Below are positions 10,149 to 19,961 of a stretch of DNA of 64,000 bases, one piece after another; positions within the stretch are counted from its first letter, which is position 1; the number at the start of each line of letters is the position of its first letter. Origin of the DNA: Roseiflexaceae bacterium (lineage in GTDB: Bacteria; Chloroflexota; Chloroflexia; Chloroflexales; Roseiflexaceae); contig CANJHS010000001.1 in assembly GCA_947474225.1 (NCBI GenBank), forward strand, positions 99,243 through 163,242. The letters run 5' to 3'. The translations under genes and the position numbers were made by a program. The notes below the pieces were generated by a model. It had not been told where the DNA came from, did no database searches, and worked only from the letters and a program-made list of their open reading frames with translations.

Positions 10149-11158
10149 TACTTCCCCCAAGAAATCCCCGAATCGGCATCGAATAATTGGTCGCGGGTTA
10201 TTTGCACGGGGTCACCGTCGGGCATACCATTTGCCAACTTCTGCGCCCACAGTTCAAAGCCGGCAGCCTGAGGTGGTATCGCCAAATAGACCAACCAATT
10301 GCCGTCCGGAGAAACAGCTGGACTACGAGCGGTTTTGCGTTGAGTCAATTGAACTGGCGTACCGCCCGTGGTTGGTATACTGTAAATTTCTGTGGTGTCT
10401 GCATTGCGCTTTGCATAGTAGAGCGTTTTGCCATCCGGACCCAGCGCTGGATCATATGACTGATCTGGCATTCCAGAGGGTAAAGAAAGACTTCCACTAG
10501 CAATGGTGTAGTACATGATGCGTGGTGCTCCATTCTGTCCAGCAGGATTAAAGGCAAAATAGATTCCTTTATTTTCTGCGTCAAAAACAGAATGGCCGAC
10601 ATTCCCGGATCCATCAGAGTAGGCAGTAATCCGGTCTGCCCCAGCTCGAGCATCTTGCAGGTACATGACGAGTCGATATTCTGACGCAGGAGAACCCTCA
10701 GGTGGCCCAAATTGGGAAGCGTAGACAATCCGACTCCCATCGGGCGAAAAGTTCGGATAAAACGCCCACATCGAGTCATATATTCGTTCAAAGCTCTGCA
10801 GTGCATGCCGTGAGCCATTATCGGTCAGTTGAATGGCCTCACCGCCGGTGGCTGCAGTCAGCATGATGTCGCTGTAGCTCTGCCCGCGCCGGACAAAGAC
10901 AATCCGTGTCCCATCGCGGGAGAAGGCAGGTTGCCAGGCATCGCCGCTGGATGTTAGCTGCTGGAGCTGTCCGTCGTGCCACATCAGCAGATTGCCAGCC
11001 TTCACCAGCAATAGCCTACCCGGCAAATTGGGGGTAGCAATAATTGCGGGCGATACACTGTTTCCGGAAGGATTGTTTGTGGAGGATGTCTGCGCGCCCA
11101 GTTGGCTACAACTCACCAAGAGTACGGCGATAGTACACAAATACAGAAAGTACTTCAT
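10148..11158 (-). CDS. TolB-like beta-propeller (WD40-like PD40) lipoprotein
   Basis: MKYFLYLCTIAVLLVSCSQLG lipobox; repeated FSRDGTRIVFVRR / FSPDGSRIVYASQ / VSPDGNWLVYLA. Confidence 0.85.
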   Translation of the reverse strand: MKYFLYLCTIAVLLVSCSQLGAQTSSTNNPSGNSVSPAIIATPNLPGRLLLVKAGNLLMWHDGQLQQLTSSGDAWQPAFSRDGTRIVFVRRGQSYSDIMLTAATGGEAIQLTDNGSRHALQSFERIYDSMWAFYPNFSPDGSRIVYASQFGPPEGSPASEYRLVMYLQDARAGADRITAYSDGSGNVGHSVFDAENKGIYFAFNPAGQNGAPRIMYYTIASGSLSLPSGMPDQSYDPALGPDGKTLYYAKRNADTTEIYSIPTTGGTPVQLTQRKTARSPAVSPDGNWLVYLAIPPQAAGFELWAQKLANGMPDGDPVQITRDQLFDADSGISWGK

Positions 11159-12105
11159 AATCTCTCCATTTCCCATGGGGATAAGCGTAGTGTGTGTGCT
11201 GCAGCTTCTGTGAGCAATACATGCAGTGCGCTCGGTCGAATCGAAATATCTGCCGGTGTCGTCCCCACATGATCGCCGTCGAGCTGCATCGCTATCTGCG
11301 CACCATCGACCGTCACCCTACGGACGCGCCGGCTGATGCCGTGCGGGTCGAGGAAGGGTAGGAGTCGCTTCAGATAGAGTGCAACAAAGCGGAACGGACC
11401 AGACAACATATCTGCACCGATGAGCATATAGACATCAAGCATCCCATCATCCAATGTTGCATCAGGAGTAAATGGGATAAATGACGCATAGCGCGCGGTA
11501 TTGCTTACAATCATCATCAAAAGAGATACTTCGAGTACTTCATCGTCGAGTTGGACGCGGACTTTTTGGCCACGATATCCCCACATCACAGACCAGATCC
11601 TGCCGATGTATGCCATCACACCAAAGCGACGTTTGTCCCGGGCATAGAGATGTTGTACCACAGCAGCGTCGAAGCCGATACCGGCCATCAGCACAAAGCA
11701 TCGATCTCCGCATACTCCCACATCGATCAGGCTCCGTTGGGCGTACAGTATTTGAGCTGCCGCAGTCGCCACATCCATCGAAAAACCCGCCTCGCGGGCC
11801 CAAACATTAACCGTTCCAATAGGCAACGGTGCAAGCACGGTGGTGCTACCGACCAGCCCGTTCGCAACTTCGTTTACTGTGCCGTCGCCACCCGCGGGGA
11901 TGACTAAGTGCACACCACTTTCAACTGCTTCTCGCGCATACTGCTCTGCATCACCATGTTTGGTCGTCTCTCTGACCACGACATCCCAGCCGTGTGTACG
12001 CCAGAGTGAAACAGCAGACGTTACTGCCTCAGCACGCGCAACTGCTTGCCCTGCAAGTGCATTCGTAATAACTACCACGCGCGTCCCTACTACAAACGCG
12101 GTCAT
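11155..12105 (-). CDS. Diacylglycerol kinase family lipid kinase
   Basis: VVITNALAGQ..., VIPAGGDGTVNEVANGLVGS, LAPLPIGTVNVWAREAG. Confidence 0.9.
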   Translation of the reverse strand: MTAFVVGTRVVVITNALAGQAVARAEAVTSAVSLWRTHGWDVVVRETTKHGDAEQYAREAVESGVHLVIPAGGDGTVNEVANGLVGSTTVLAPLPIGTVNVWAREAGFSMDVATAAAQILYAQRSLIDVGVCGDRCFVLMAGIGFDAAVVQHLYARDKRRFGVMAYIGRIWSVMWGYRGQKVRVQLDDEVLEVSLLMMIVSNTARYASFIPFTPDATLDDGMLDVYMLIGADMLSGPFRFVALYLKRLLPFLDPHGISRRVRRVTVDGAQIAMQLDGDHVGTTPADISIRPSALHVLLTEAAAHTLRLSPWEMERL

Positions 12106-12806
12106 GGCTCACTTCCCAGTTCACTACGAAGCAATGGGTGCGCAAGACGCCAATTTTCATAGGCATCTGCAACATCAATTGGTACGGCAATGCCAGCTTC
12201 TTGGAGCAGCGTCGAGGTTGTGTGCATGGGCAATCCAACGACATTGGTGAAGCTGCCCTGTACCGCCTGTACAAGACTCCCAGCCATTCCTTGGATTCCG
12301 TACGCGCCTGCTTTGTCCTTCGGTTCACCCGTTGACACATAGGTACGGATCTCGCTGTCGTGCAGCGTGCGCATCTGCACCTCCGACGTTTGAATAGACA
12401 ACCTCGGTTGCTGATGTGGGAGAAAGAGTGCGATCCCTGTATGGACCATATGTGTCCGTCCCGATAATAGCTGCAGCATCCGAACCGCATCTCCTGCATC
12501 GGTGGGTTTGTTGAGGACCTGTGTATCGCAGACAACAATCGTATCTGCCGCCAAGATCACTGCATTCGGATGCAGCGTAGCGATGTGATTGCCTTTGCGC
12601 CAGGCACGTATGGCAGGATTTTCATCGAGAGAACCTGTCAACAGAAGCAGCTGCGCTACGTGTTGCGGTTCTGGGTAGGTGGAATTTTCTTCGGCATCAC
12701 TCATCGACACCACAAACTGCACCCCGAGTGCCTGCAAAATAGCAGCCCGACGGGGTGATTGTGATGCCAAAATTACAAGCTGTTTGGGTGCCGTAGCGTT
12801 CGCCAT
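12102..12806 (-). CDS. maf: Maf family nucleotide pyrophosphatase
   Basis: LVILASQSPRRAAIL, VILAADTIV, DKAGAYGIQG, VVGLPM motifs; long internal linker. Confidence 0.9.
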   Translation of the reverse strand: MANATAPKQLVILASQSPRRAAILQALGVQFVVSMSDAEENSTYPEPQHVAQLLLLTGSLDENPAIRAWRKGNHIATLHPNAVILAADTIVVCDTQVLNKPTDAGDAVRMLQLLSGRTHMVHTGIALFLPHQQPRLSIQTSEVQMRTLHDSEIRTYVSTGEPKDKAGAYGIQGMAGSLVQAVQGSFTNVVGLPMHTTSTLLQEAGIAVPIDVADAYENWRLAHPLLRSELGSEP

Positions 12807-12919
12807 ATATGGCTATCATACCCTGAATCACCTTCCTCATCAACAGTTCATGCAACACATGCTGTCCGGTAGTCGTAATGTATGTGATAATTCTGTTGAA
12901 TATTTAGTCGGAGAAGTAT

Positions 12920-13597
12920 ATGCAGTCAAATGTAATTAATCCCGTTGTCGTTATTCAGAAAGCCATGCAGCAAGTCTATCTCTGGATGACCGCAGGGTTG
13001 ATGGTGACCGGTGCCGTGGCAACGACGCTCTACAACAGTGGGTTTGTTGCAACCATGGGACCGATGATGATTGTGCTGTTTGTGGTACAGATTGGTGTTG
13101 TCTTTTATTTGAGTGCTCGCATCAACAAAATGGCACCGACGACCGCCACTATTTTGTTTTTGGCGTATTCTGCACTGTCCGGCATCACCCTTACGCCGAT
13201 TTTCTACGCCTATACCGCAAGCTCCATCGGCACGACATTTTTTGTCACTGCCGGCACGTTTGCCACCATGGCATTGTATGGGGCAACCACCAAGCGTGAT
13301 TTGACTGGCATGGGCTCGATGCTGATGATGGCATTTTTTGGATTAATGATTGCAACGATTGTCAACATCTTTTTGGGCAACGGTATCGTTTCATTGGTGA
13401 TAAGTGCTGTCGGTGTATTGATTTTTGTCGGCTTAACCGCCTATGATGTCCAAGCTTTGACACGGATGGCCAATAATGTATCCACCGAAGAAGATACACA
13501 GCGATTTGCGATTATCGGAGCGCTCAAGTTGTATCTTGACTTTATCAATTTGTTCCTGTATTTGTTACGCATCCTCGGTTCGGGCCGGCGCAACTAA
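12920..13597 (+). CDS. Bax inhibitor-1/YccA family membrane protein
   Basis: Seven TM-like segments; VYLWMTAGLMVTGAVA, LTAYDVQ, GALKLYLDFINLFLYLLRILG C-terminus. Confidence 0.93.
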   Translation: MQSNVINPVVVIQKAMQQVYLWMTAGLMVTGAVATTLYNSGFVATMGPMMIVLFVVQIGVVFYLSARINKMAPTTATILFLAYSALSGITLTPIFYAYTASSIGTTFFVTAGTFATMALYGATTKRDLTGMGSMLMMAFFGLMIATIVNIFLGNGIVSLVISAVGVLIFVGLTAYDVQALTRMANNVSTEEDTQRFAIIGALKLYLDFINLFLYLLRILGSGRRN

Positions 13598-13700
13598 CCG
13601 TCTGCACACACTGGTGCGGCATACACGAGAGCTCGATTGTGCATGTTCCTGTGAATTGAGCTGATTGCAGACAACGTTCAGTTGATTTAAACCTCACAGC

Positions 13701-13736
13701 AACCACCCTCGTGCGGCGAACCGCACGGGGGTGGTT
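13701..13736. terminator. Hairpin terminator candidate between convergent genes
   Basis: AACCACCCTCGTGCGG CGAA CCGCACGGGGGTGGTT followed by TTCGC. Confidence 0.6.
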
Positions 13737-13747
13737 TTCGCAGTAAT

Positions 13748-14371
13748 CTACTCAAATTTCTGCAACGTGGCAATCAACAATGGTTGCTCTACTGCGCGGA
13801 TGCGCGCATAGAGCGATGCTTCGTCGTCACCGGGGACGATGTCTACCTTTGCCCGGGCAAGTACCGGCCCACGGTCGACTTCAGGGACGACACGATGGAT
13901 GGTACAACCGGTCACCGGCAAGTTTTGTGTCAGCGCATCGCGTACGACATGTGCCCCACGCAATGCTGGAATGGTGCGGCCATCATGCAGGGTAACGATA
14001 TCCCCACCGTCATCGGGAAGCAACGCGGGGTGTTGATTGAGGATCGGGACGGTGACACGTGACAGCGTAGCGCTACTGAGAATCCGCATGAATCCCGACA
14101 ATAAGACCAGATCCGGAGTAAAGCTGTCGATGACATTTATTGCCGTCGACTCCCACGCGATTCGTTGTTCAGCGGTCGCCTGCCGTGGGTACGGGATAGC
14201 ACATACTGGGATGGAGTTGGTGAGTGCGCGTTGCACTGCGCCACTGTTGGGTTGATCGCTGATTACAAGGACAATACGCATCTGCAACTCAGCTACGGCA
14301 ATTGCATCGATAATCGCCTGCAGGTTTGAACCACCGCCGGATGCAAACACGACCAGGGATGGCGTCTTCAT
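13748..14371 (-). CDS. purN: Phosphoribosylglycinamide formyltransferase
   Basis: LVVFASGGGSNLQAIIDA, ILNQHPALLP; overlaps purD by 4 nt. Confidence 0.92.
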   Translation of the reverse strand: MKTPSLVVFASGGGSNLQAIIDAIAVAELQMRIVLVISDQPNSGAVQRALTNSIPVCAIPYPRQATAEQRIAWESTAINVIDSFTPDLVLLSGFMRILSSATLSRVTVPILNQHPALLPDDGGDIVTLHDGRTIPALRGAHVVRDALTQNLPVTGCTIHRVVPEVDRGPVLARAKVDIVPGDDEASLYARIRAVEQPLLIATLQKFE

Positions 14372-15615
14372 GGTAGCTCCGACTGCCCGATGTCGAGTCG
14401 GTACTGCATTCCCGGCATGGTGATACAGTCTACGACGGCATAGGCAATTTTGAGCGCATCGGCGTGGGTAGCACCGACCCCCACGGCGTTCAGAACGCGA
14501 CCCCCATTACTCACCAACTGTCCGTCTGCAACCATCGTGCCTGCGTGCAACACCATACCACCTGCAGGGATACGCTGGGAATCTATCGTAATGGGGTCAC
14601 CACGGCGTGGGTTTTCTGGATAGCCATGACTTGCGATTACCACACTTGCAGCAGCGCGGGAATGCCAGCGTAACGCATCGGGGTCGAGGCGACCGTGGGC
14701 TGCATCGGATAGTGCCTTGAGCACGTCACCATCGATGAGCGGCATCATGACCTGCGTCTCGGGATCCCCAAAGCGCGCATTGTATTCAATGACTTTTGGG
14801 CCATCCTCGGTCAACATGACCCCTGCGTAAAGGGCCCCGATAAATGGCATATCGTGGAGCCGCAAGAAGTCGAGAATAGGCTGAATCACCAGCGCACCGA
14901 GTTGCTTTGCCGTGTAGTAATTCATGGCGTGTATGGGGGCGATGGTTCCCATACCACCGGTATTGGGACCGTAGTCGTCTTCGTACAATCGCTTATGGTC
15001 ACGGGCCGAAGGGAGCACACTGTAACGCTCGCCATCACAGATGGCAATCAACGACACCTCTGGTCCATACAAACGCTCCTCGAGCAGGAGTTGTTGACCA
15101 GCAGGCATGCCAGCGAGCGTCTGTATGGCAGATATGGTCTCTGACACACTCTCTGCGACCACAACTCCTTTGCCAGCGGCAAGCCCATCTGCTTTGACGA
15201 CCCATGGAAGGCCACTGCGCTCTACAAAGGGAATTGCTTCAGCCACACTGTGAAAAGCCGCATAGCCAGCTGTGGGGACGTTCACGCGTTGCATCACGCT
15301 TTTGGCAAATGCTTTGCTACTCTCAAGGCGGGCGGCTTGCTGCGACGGACCAAACACCGCAACTCCTGCACCACGGATGGCATCAGCCCAGCCAGCAGCC
15401 AGCGGCGCTTCGGGACCAATAACAACCAGTTCAATGGGGTGGAGTGTAATCCAGTCAAGTACCTCTGCAATCGTCGGCAACTGCACCAGAGTACCTAAAT
15501 CTGCCATTCCAGGATTTCCTGGGGCGATGGTCAATTGATCCAAAAACGGTGACGCAGCAATTGCTCGTGCCAGGGCATGTTCACGTGCACCACTCCCCAG
15601 TAACAGAACGCGCAT
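14368..15615 (-). CDS. purD: Phosphoribosylamine--glycine ligase
   Basis: MRVLLLGSGAREHALARAI, VVKADGLAAGKGVVVA, EYNARFGDPETQ; start chosen at internal Met. Confidence 0.96.
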   Translation of the reverse strand: MRVLLLGSGAREHALARAIAASPFLDQLTIAPGNPGMADLGTLVQLPTIAEVLDWITLHPIELVVIGPEAPLAAGWADAIRGAGVAVFGPSQQAARLESSKAFAKSVMQRVNVPTAGYAAFHSVAEAIPFVERSGLPWVVKADGLAAGKGVVVAESVSETISAIQTLAGMPAGQQLLLEERLYGPEVSLIAICDGERYSVLPSARDHKRLYEDDYGPNTGGMGTIAPIHAMNYYTAKQLGALVIQPILDFLRLHDMPFIGALYAGVMLTEDGPKVIEYNARFGDPETQVMMPLIDGDVLKALSDAAHGRLDPDALRWHSRAAASVVIASHGYPENPRRGDPITIDSQRIPAGGMVLHAGTMVADGQLVSNGGRVLNAVGVGATHADALKIAYAVVDCITMPGMQYRLDIGQSELP

Positions 15616-15739
15616 GCGTGAATTCCTCACTCGTCTGGATAGATAGCGCATTATACACCGTCACACTGCGGCGTTCCACCGGTTGGCCAAAAACGATATG
15701 ATACAATGAGACACAGCACCTAGACTGCACGAGGTACGC

Positions 15740-16489
15740 ATGACTCAGCCACCACGCACGGAGATTGACGTGGCAACGCTCCTCTCCGAACTCGAGAGCC
15801 GCATCCGCACCAATACGACCCAAACTGGCACCACAGATGCACTTACTCCTGAAGAGCTGCGTGTCCTGCACGAGGCGCTGCACGAGGTCGAATTAACCCG
15901 CGTCATCAGCGCACATTGGCTCATTCAGGGCATTGGAGTTGTTGGTCGAATCACTGCTGCCCTCCAAAAAATCACCCGTCGCTTACTCCGATGGTATATA
16001 AATCCTATCGTCGAACAACAAAATGCCTTCAATGACGCAGCCTTGCGCGCCATGCGGCTGATGATCGATGTCTTTGAGGAACAAACCGCGTCGTTGCCCC
16101 CGCCCCCTGTGGCACCGCGGATGGCACCGCGCACGACTGCTGCAATCACCCCAGACAATGCAGCGAGCATTCAAGCAACCCTCGCGAGTAGCGAGCCGAC
16201 TTTCGACATGTGGGAGAATGATTTGCGGGTCGTCGAAGCTGCCCGCGCCCACATTTTCCACGTTCATGCGCATTGGCCGTTGCCAGTCGAACGACCAACC
16301 GACTCCATCGCAAACATCGTTCACAAGCTCCAGCGCAGACTATTACAGTGGTACATCAATCCAGTCACCGCCAATATGAACACATGCAATCGTGCGATGC
16401 ACACCGGCTTGGTTCATATCGCGACGTACCTGGTGGCACTAAGGGTAGCCCCGCCGTTGCATCACATCCGTACGCGCCATGACGCCTAG
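15740..16489 (+). CDS. Hypothetical protein with duplicated RRLLxWYINP motif, probably surface-polysaccharide associated
   Basis: ITRRLLRWYINPIVEQQNAFN and LQRRLLQWYINPVTANMNTCN; overlaps downstream glycosyltransferase. Confidence 0.75.
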   Translation: MTQPPRTEIDVATLLSELESRIRTNTTQTGTTDALTPEELRVLHEALHEVELTRVISAHWLIQGIGVVGRITAALQKITRRLLRWYINPIVEQQNAFNDAALRAMRLMIDVFEEQTASLPPPPVAPRMAPRTTAAITPDNAASIQATLASSEPTFDMWENDLRVVEAARAHIFHVHAHWPLPVERPTDSIANIVHKLQRRLLQWYINPVTANMNTCNRAMHTGLVHIATYLVALRVAPPLHHIRTRHDA

Positions 16490-17672
16490 GCTCACTATCG
16501 TCAGCACCTGGTATGGACCTGACACCGCCGGAGGAGCCGAGGTTGCAGCACGTCGTTTGGCGCAAGCCATCCATGCACTCGGCTATCCCATCGATGTCTG
16601 GACAACGACAGCCCGCGATGCCTTTGCACCACGTGCACCGTACTATCCAAGCGGTCCTGGCACCGACGAAGGCATAACGGTACGGCGATTCATCGTGAGT
16701 CCCGAACTCGAGGAGAGCACTATTCCTGCCGCTGCGGCGCAACACCCGTTGGTTCAACGCACCTTGAAGCAGTTGAATCCACCACGTCGTGAGTTGCGAG
16801 TGCTGTCGACACTGGTCCATTCCGACGCGCTCTTGCAAGCACTCGTGGCCGAAGCCGAACAGCGCCAGTATATTTTTGTCCCGTATCCGTTACCCATCAG
16901 TGTCTGGGGTGGCATGATGGTGCCAGAGCAAAGCTATCTTCTGCCCTGTATGCACGACGAGCCGTACGCCTACCACCACCTTTCACGATGGCAAATCCAA
17001 CACGCCCAAAAACTCATGGCAAATAGTGCCCAAGAACGTGATTTCCTCATAACCACATTCGCCCTTCCTGCTGAACGAGTCGTGCTGTCTCGGCTGGGGA
17101 TTGATTTGACCGTCATTGGCAACGGTGCTGCGTTTCGAGATACGTACGGCATCACCACGCCTATGCTCTTCTTTGCGGGTCGGCGTGACGTCACCAAAAA
17201 CGTCCCATTGTTGATACTCTATGTGCAAGAATACATTCTGCGCCGCGGTCGCCTGGTTACCCTGGTGCTGTCGGGTCGTGACTCTATTGAATTAACCTCA
17301 TACCAACGGGTATATGTCAGGGATGTGGGCTTTTTGTCAGAACAAGACAAGGCCGACGCATTTGCTGCTGCGGACGTGTTCATCCATGCCGGTACCCAAG
17401 AGAGCTTTGCGTTTGTATTAATGGAGTCGTGGCTGCAAGGACGACCTGCATTGGTAAATCGTGACTGCGCGGTGACCGCAGGGGCCGTCGCCGAGGCACG
17501 TGGTGGACTTGACTTCAACGACTTCGCCAGCTTTGCCGCTGCCCTCGACATTCTGCTAGAGCATCCTGACGTCGCATCGTCGTTTGGCGAAGCTGGCCGT
17601 GACTACGTACAGCACCATTGTCGTTGGCCCGATGTTGCTGCGCGTGTCGTTAGCGCAGTGCAAGGTGAATAA
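16479..17672 (+). CDS. Glycosyltransferase family 4 protein
   Basis: IVSTWYGPDTAGGAEVAARRLAQAIHALGYPIDVWTT; AADVFIHAGTQESFAFVLMESWLQGRPALVN. Confidence 0.88.
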   Translation: MTPRLTIVSTWYGPDTAGGAEVAARRLAQAIHALGYPIDVWTTTARDAFAPRAPYYPSGPGTDEGITVRRFIVSPELEESTIPAAAAQHPLVQRTLKQLNPPRRELRVLSTLVHSDALLQALVAEAEQRQYIFVPYPLPISVWGGMMVPEQSYLLPCMHDEPYAYHHLSRWQIQHAQKLMANSAQERDFLITTFALPAERVVLSRLGIDLTVIGNGAAFRDTYGITTPMLFFAGRRDVTKNVPLLILYVQEYILRRGRLVTLVLSGRDSIELTSYQRVYVRDVGFLSEQDKADAFAAADVFIHAGTQESFAFVLMESWLQGRPALVNRDCAVTAGAVAEARGGLDFNDFASFAAALDILLEHPDVASSFGEAGRDYVQHHCRWPDVAARVVSAVQGE

Positions 17673-17676
17673 GCCG

Positions 17677-18723
17677 ATGCGAATCATCATCTGTACAGCC
17701 CAAGTGCCATTTGTGCGTGGCGGCGCCGAACTCCTGGTAGAAGGCCTGCGCGATGCGCTCAGAGCGCGTGGCCACACGGTCGATATCGTCAGCCTTCCCT
17801 ATCGTTGGCAACCGCACCAGCACCTTCTCGACAGCATCCTCTCTTGGCGCATGATTGATCTCAACGAAGTCGACGGCATACCGGTCGATTTGGTCATCGC
17901 AACCAAATTTCCTTCTTATTATGTCATTCATAAACGAAAAATAGTATGGCTCGTGCATCAGCATCGTCAAGCATATGATTGGTATGGCGGGGTGTATTCC
18001 GATTTTGTCAATACCCAAGAGGACCGTGACATCCGCGATGCACTCATCCAAGCTGACACTGCTGCGTTGGGTGAGGCACAAGGGTTATACGCAATCTCGG
18101 CCAATGTGGCACAACGAACACGCCGCTACAACTTTGTCCATTGCACCCCACTCTACCCACCGAGTGCGTATACAAATCAACTCCATCATGCCTCGTATGG
18201 GGACTTCATCCTGTCGGATGCTCGACTCGACGCGGCCAAACGGATTGACCTGTTGATTCACGCTATCTCCCAGATGACCGTGCCGTTCCGCTTTGTACTG
18301 ACCAGCACCGGACCTGAACGTGGTAACCTCGAAGCACTGATTGCCCAATACGGGCTGCAAGACCGTGTCACATTGCGCGGCTACGTTACAACAGACGAGC
18401 TTATGGAGCTCTATGCGCATGCGCGGGCCGTCTACTATGCACCATTCGACGAAGATTACGGCTTCACGACGGTACAAGCGATGCGGGCACACAAGGCAGT
18501 TATCACCAGCACAGATGCCGGTGGCACTCTTGAATTTGTGCGCGACAGCCACAATGGCCTTATTTGTGAACCAACTGCAGAGCGCATTGCTGTTGCACTA
18601 GACCGCCTCGCGAGCGACCCTGCAGAAGCAGCACGGCTTGGTGGCAATGGCCCTGCCACCGTGACTGACATTACCTGGGAGCATGTCTGCACCACGTTAT
18701 TGGGGGCAATAGAAAAGGGCTAG
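17677..18723 (+). CDS. Glycosyltransferase family 4 protein
   Basis: MRIIICTAQVPFVRGGAELLVEGLRDALRARGHTVDIV...FDEDYGFTTVQAMRAHKAVITSTDAGGTLEFV. Confidence 0.88.
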   Translation: MRIIICTAQVPFVRGGAELLVEGLRDALRARGHTVDIVSLPYRWQPHQHLLDSILSWRMIDLNEVDGIPVDLVIATKFPSYYVIHKRKIVWLVHQHRQAYDWYGGVYSDFVNTQEDRDIRDALIQADTAALGEAQGLYAISANVAQRTRRYNFVHCTPLYPPSAYTNQLHHASYGDFILSDARLDAAKRIDLLIHAISQMTVPFRFVLTSTGPERGNLEALIAQYGLQDRVTLRGYVTTDELMELYAHARAVYYAPFDEDYGFTTVQAMRAHKAVITSTDAGGTLEFVRDSHNGLICEPTAERIAVALDRLASDPAEAARLGGNGPATVTDITWEHVCTTLLGAIEKG

Positions 18724-18850
18724 TGCGGCCCTGCGACTGTGGTAGTGTGGGTCCTATTGCATCGCACCAAAACGATGCTGGGAAACAGGGGCTGCCAGAT
18801 AGCCACGGGTGTGCGGATGTCAATGTCCTTGCTCGGCCAATGCGCACCGA

Positions 18851-18880
18851 CACCCCGGGCAGACCGTTCTGCCCGGGGTG
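18851..18880. terminator. Perfect hairpin between convergent genes, likely terminator
   Basis: CACCCCGGGCAGA CCGT TCTGCCCGGGGTG, 13-bp perfect stem. Confidence 0.65.
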
Positions 18881-18898
18881 TGTGACCCAAAGAACAGA

Positions 18899-19930
18899 CT
18901 ATTTGCCGAGCATGCTCAGCAATGCCGAGTCGGTGCTTTTGAGCGGGAGATCAATGCGGCCGCGTGTCCGTGCAGATTCGTATGTCGCAAAAATCAATTC
19001 GGTTGCACGCAGTGCACGGCGACCCGACAGTTGCGGTTCGCGCCCGGTGCGCAAGGCTTCAACCAGATCAACCACGCACCGTTCGACGTTATCGTTGCCG
19101 TGTAATCCCTCGGTATCGGGGATGATTGCCCACTGCGCGTCGCCTTTGCCCTTGACCCGCAGATGCGTCTTTTCATCGACGCCCACGTCGATAATCCCGT
19201 CACTGCCAATCATACGCAGGCCGAAGCGTGGACCAGCCTGGTGACCGGTGCTCAGCAGCAGTGTCACGCCATTGGTAAAGTGGGTGAAGCTGACCCCGTG
19301 CTTTTCGATGGCGACACCGAATACCGTCTGCGGATCGCGCAGGTCAATTTGGCCCAATACCCAATCGGCGTCGCACTCGTTGTTGAAGTAGCACGCCATA
19401 TCAAACCAGTGCGTTCCCCAGTCGTACATGTTGTCACAGGTTGCTTCGATGCGTTCGAGCGTGCCTATGCGGCCACTATCGAGTAACGCCTTGGCTGATC
19501 GGAATGGGGTGCCGAAGCGGCGCTGATGATTGAAGGTAAGCTGGACTCCATTGGCTTCACAGGCGGCCACCATGGCTTTGCATTCGCCGTACGTCGGTGC
19601 CATTGGTTTTTCGCAGTGGATTGCTTTGACGCCAGCGTTGGCAGCAGCGATGACCATCTCTGCATGCATGTGTGGCCAGGTGGCGATGCTGACGATATCG
19701 AGCTTGGCCGTGGCAAGCATCTCGTGGTAATCCGTGTAGATTCCGTCTGCGCCACCATGAATTGCGGCAAAAGCCTCCGCATTGGCGCGTACCACATCTG
19801 CCAGGGCAACTATGGTGGCGTTCCCGCTGGCTTTGTAGCCAAATGCATGTTGGTGTGACATCCCAAATCCGGTGGCTCCTTCGCTCTTCCAGGGGCGGCC
19901 ACAACCAATAATTCCGACGCGGTACGACAT
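18899..19930 (-). CDS. Gfo/Idh/MocA family oxidoreductase
   Basis: YRVGIIGCGRPWKSEGATGFGMSHQHAFGY...HCEKPMAPTYGEC. Confidence 0.92.
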   Translation of the reverse strand: MSYRVGIIGCGRPWKSEGATGFGMSHQHAFGYKASGNATIVALADVVRANAEAFAAIHGGADGIYTDYHEMLATAKLDIVSIATWPHMHAEMVIAAANAGVKAIHCEKPMAPTYGECKAMVAACEANGVQLTFNHQRRFGTPFRSAKALLDSGRIGTLERIEATCDNMYDWGTHWFDMACYFNNECDADWVLGQIDLRDPQTVFGVAIEKHGVSFTHFTNGVTLLLSTGHQAGPRFGLRMIGSDGIIDVGVDEKTHLRVKGKGDAQWAIIPDTEGLHGNDNVERCVVDLVEALRTGREPQLSGRRALRATELIFATYESARTRGRIDLPLKSTDSALLSMLGK

Positions 19931-19961
19931 AGCGATCTCCTTTGATCAAACGACGCGAGTA

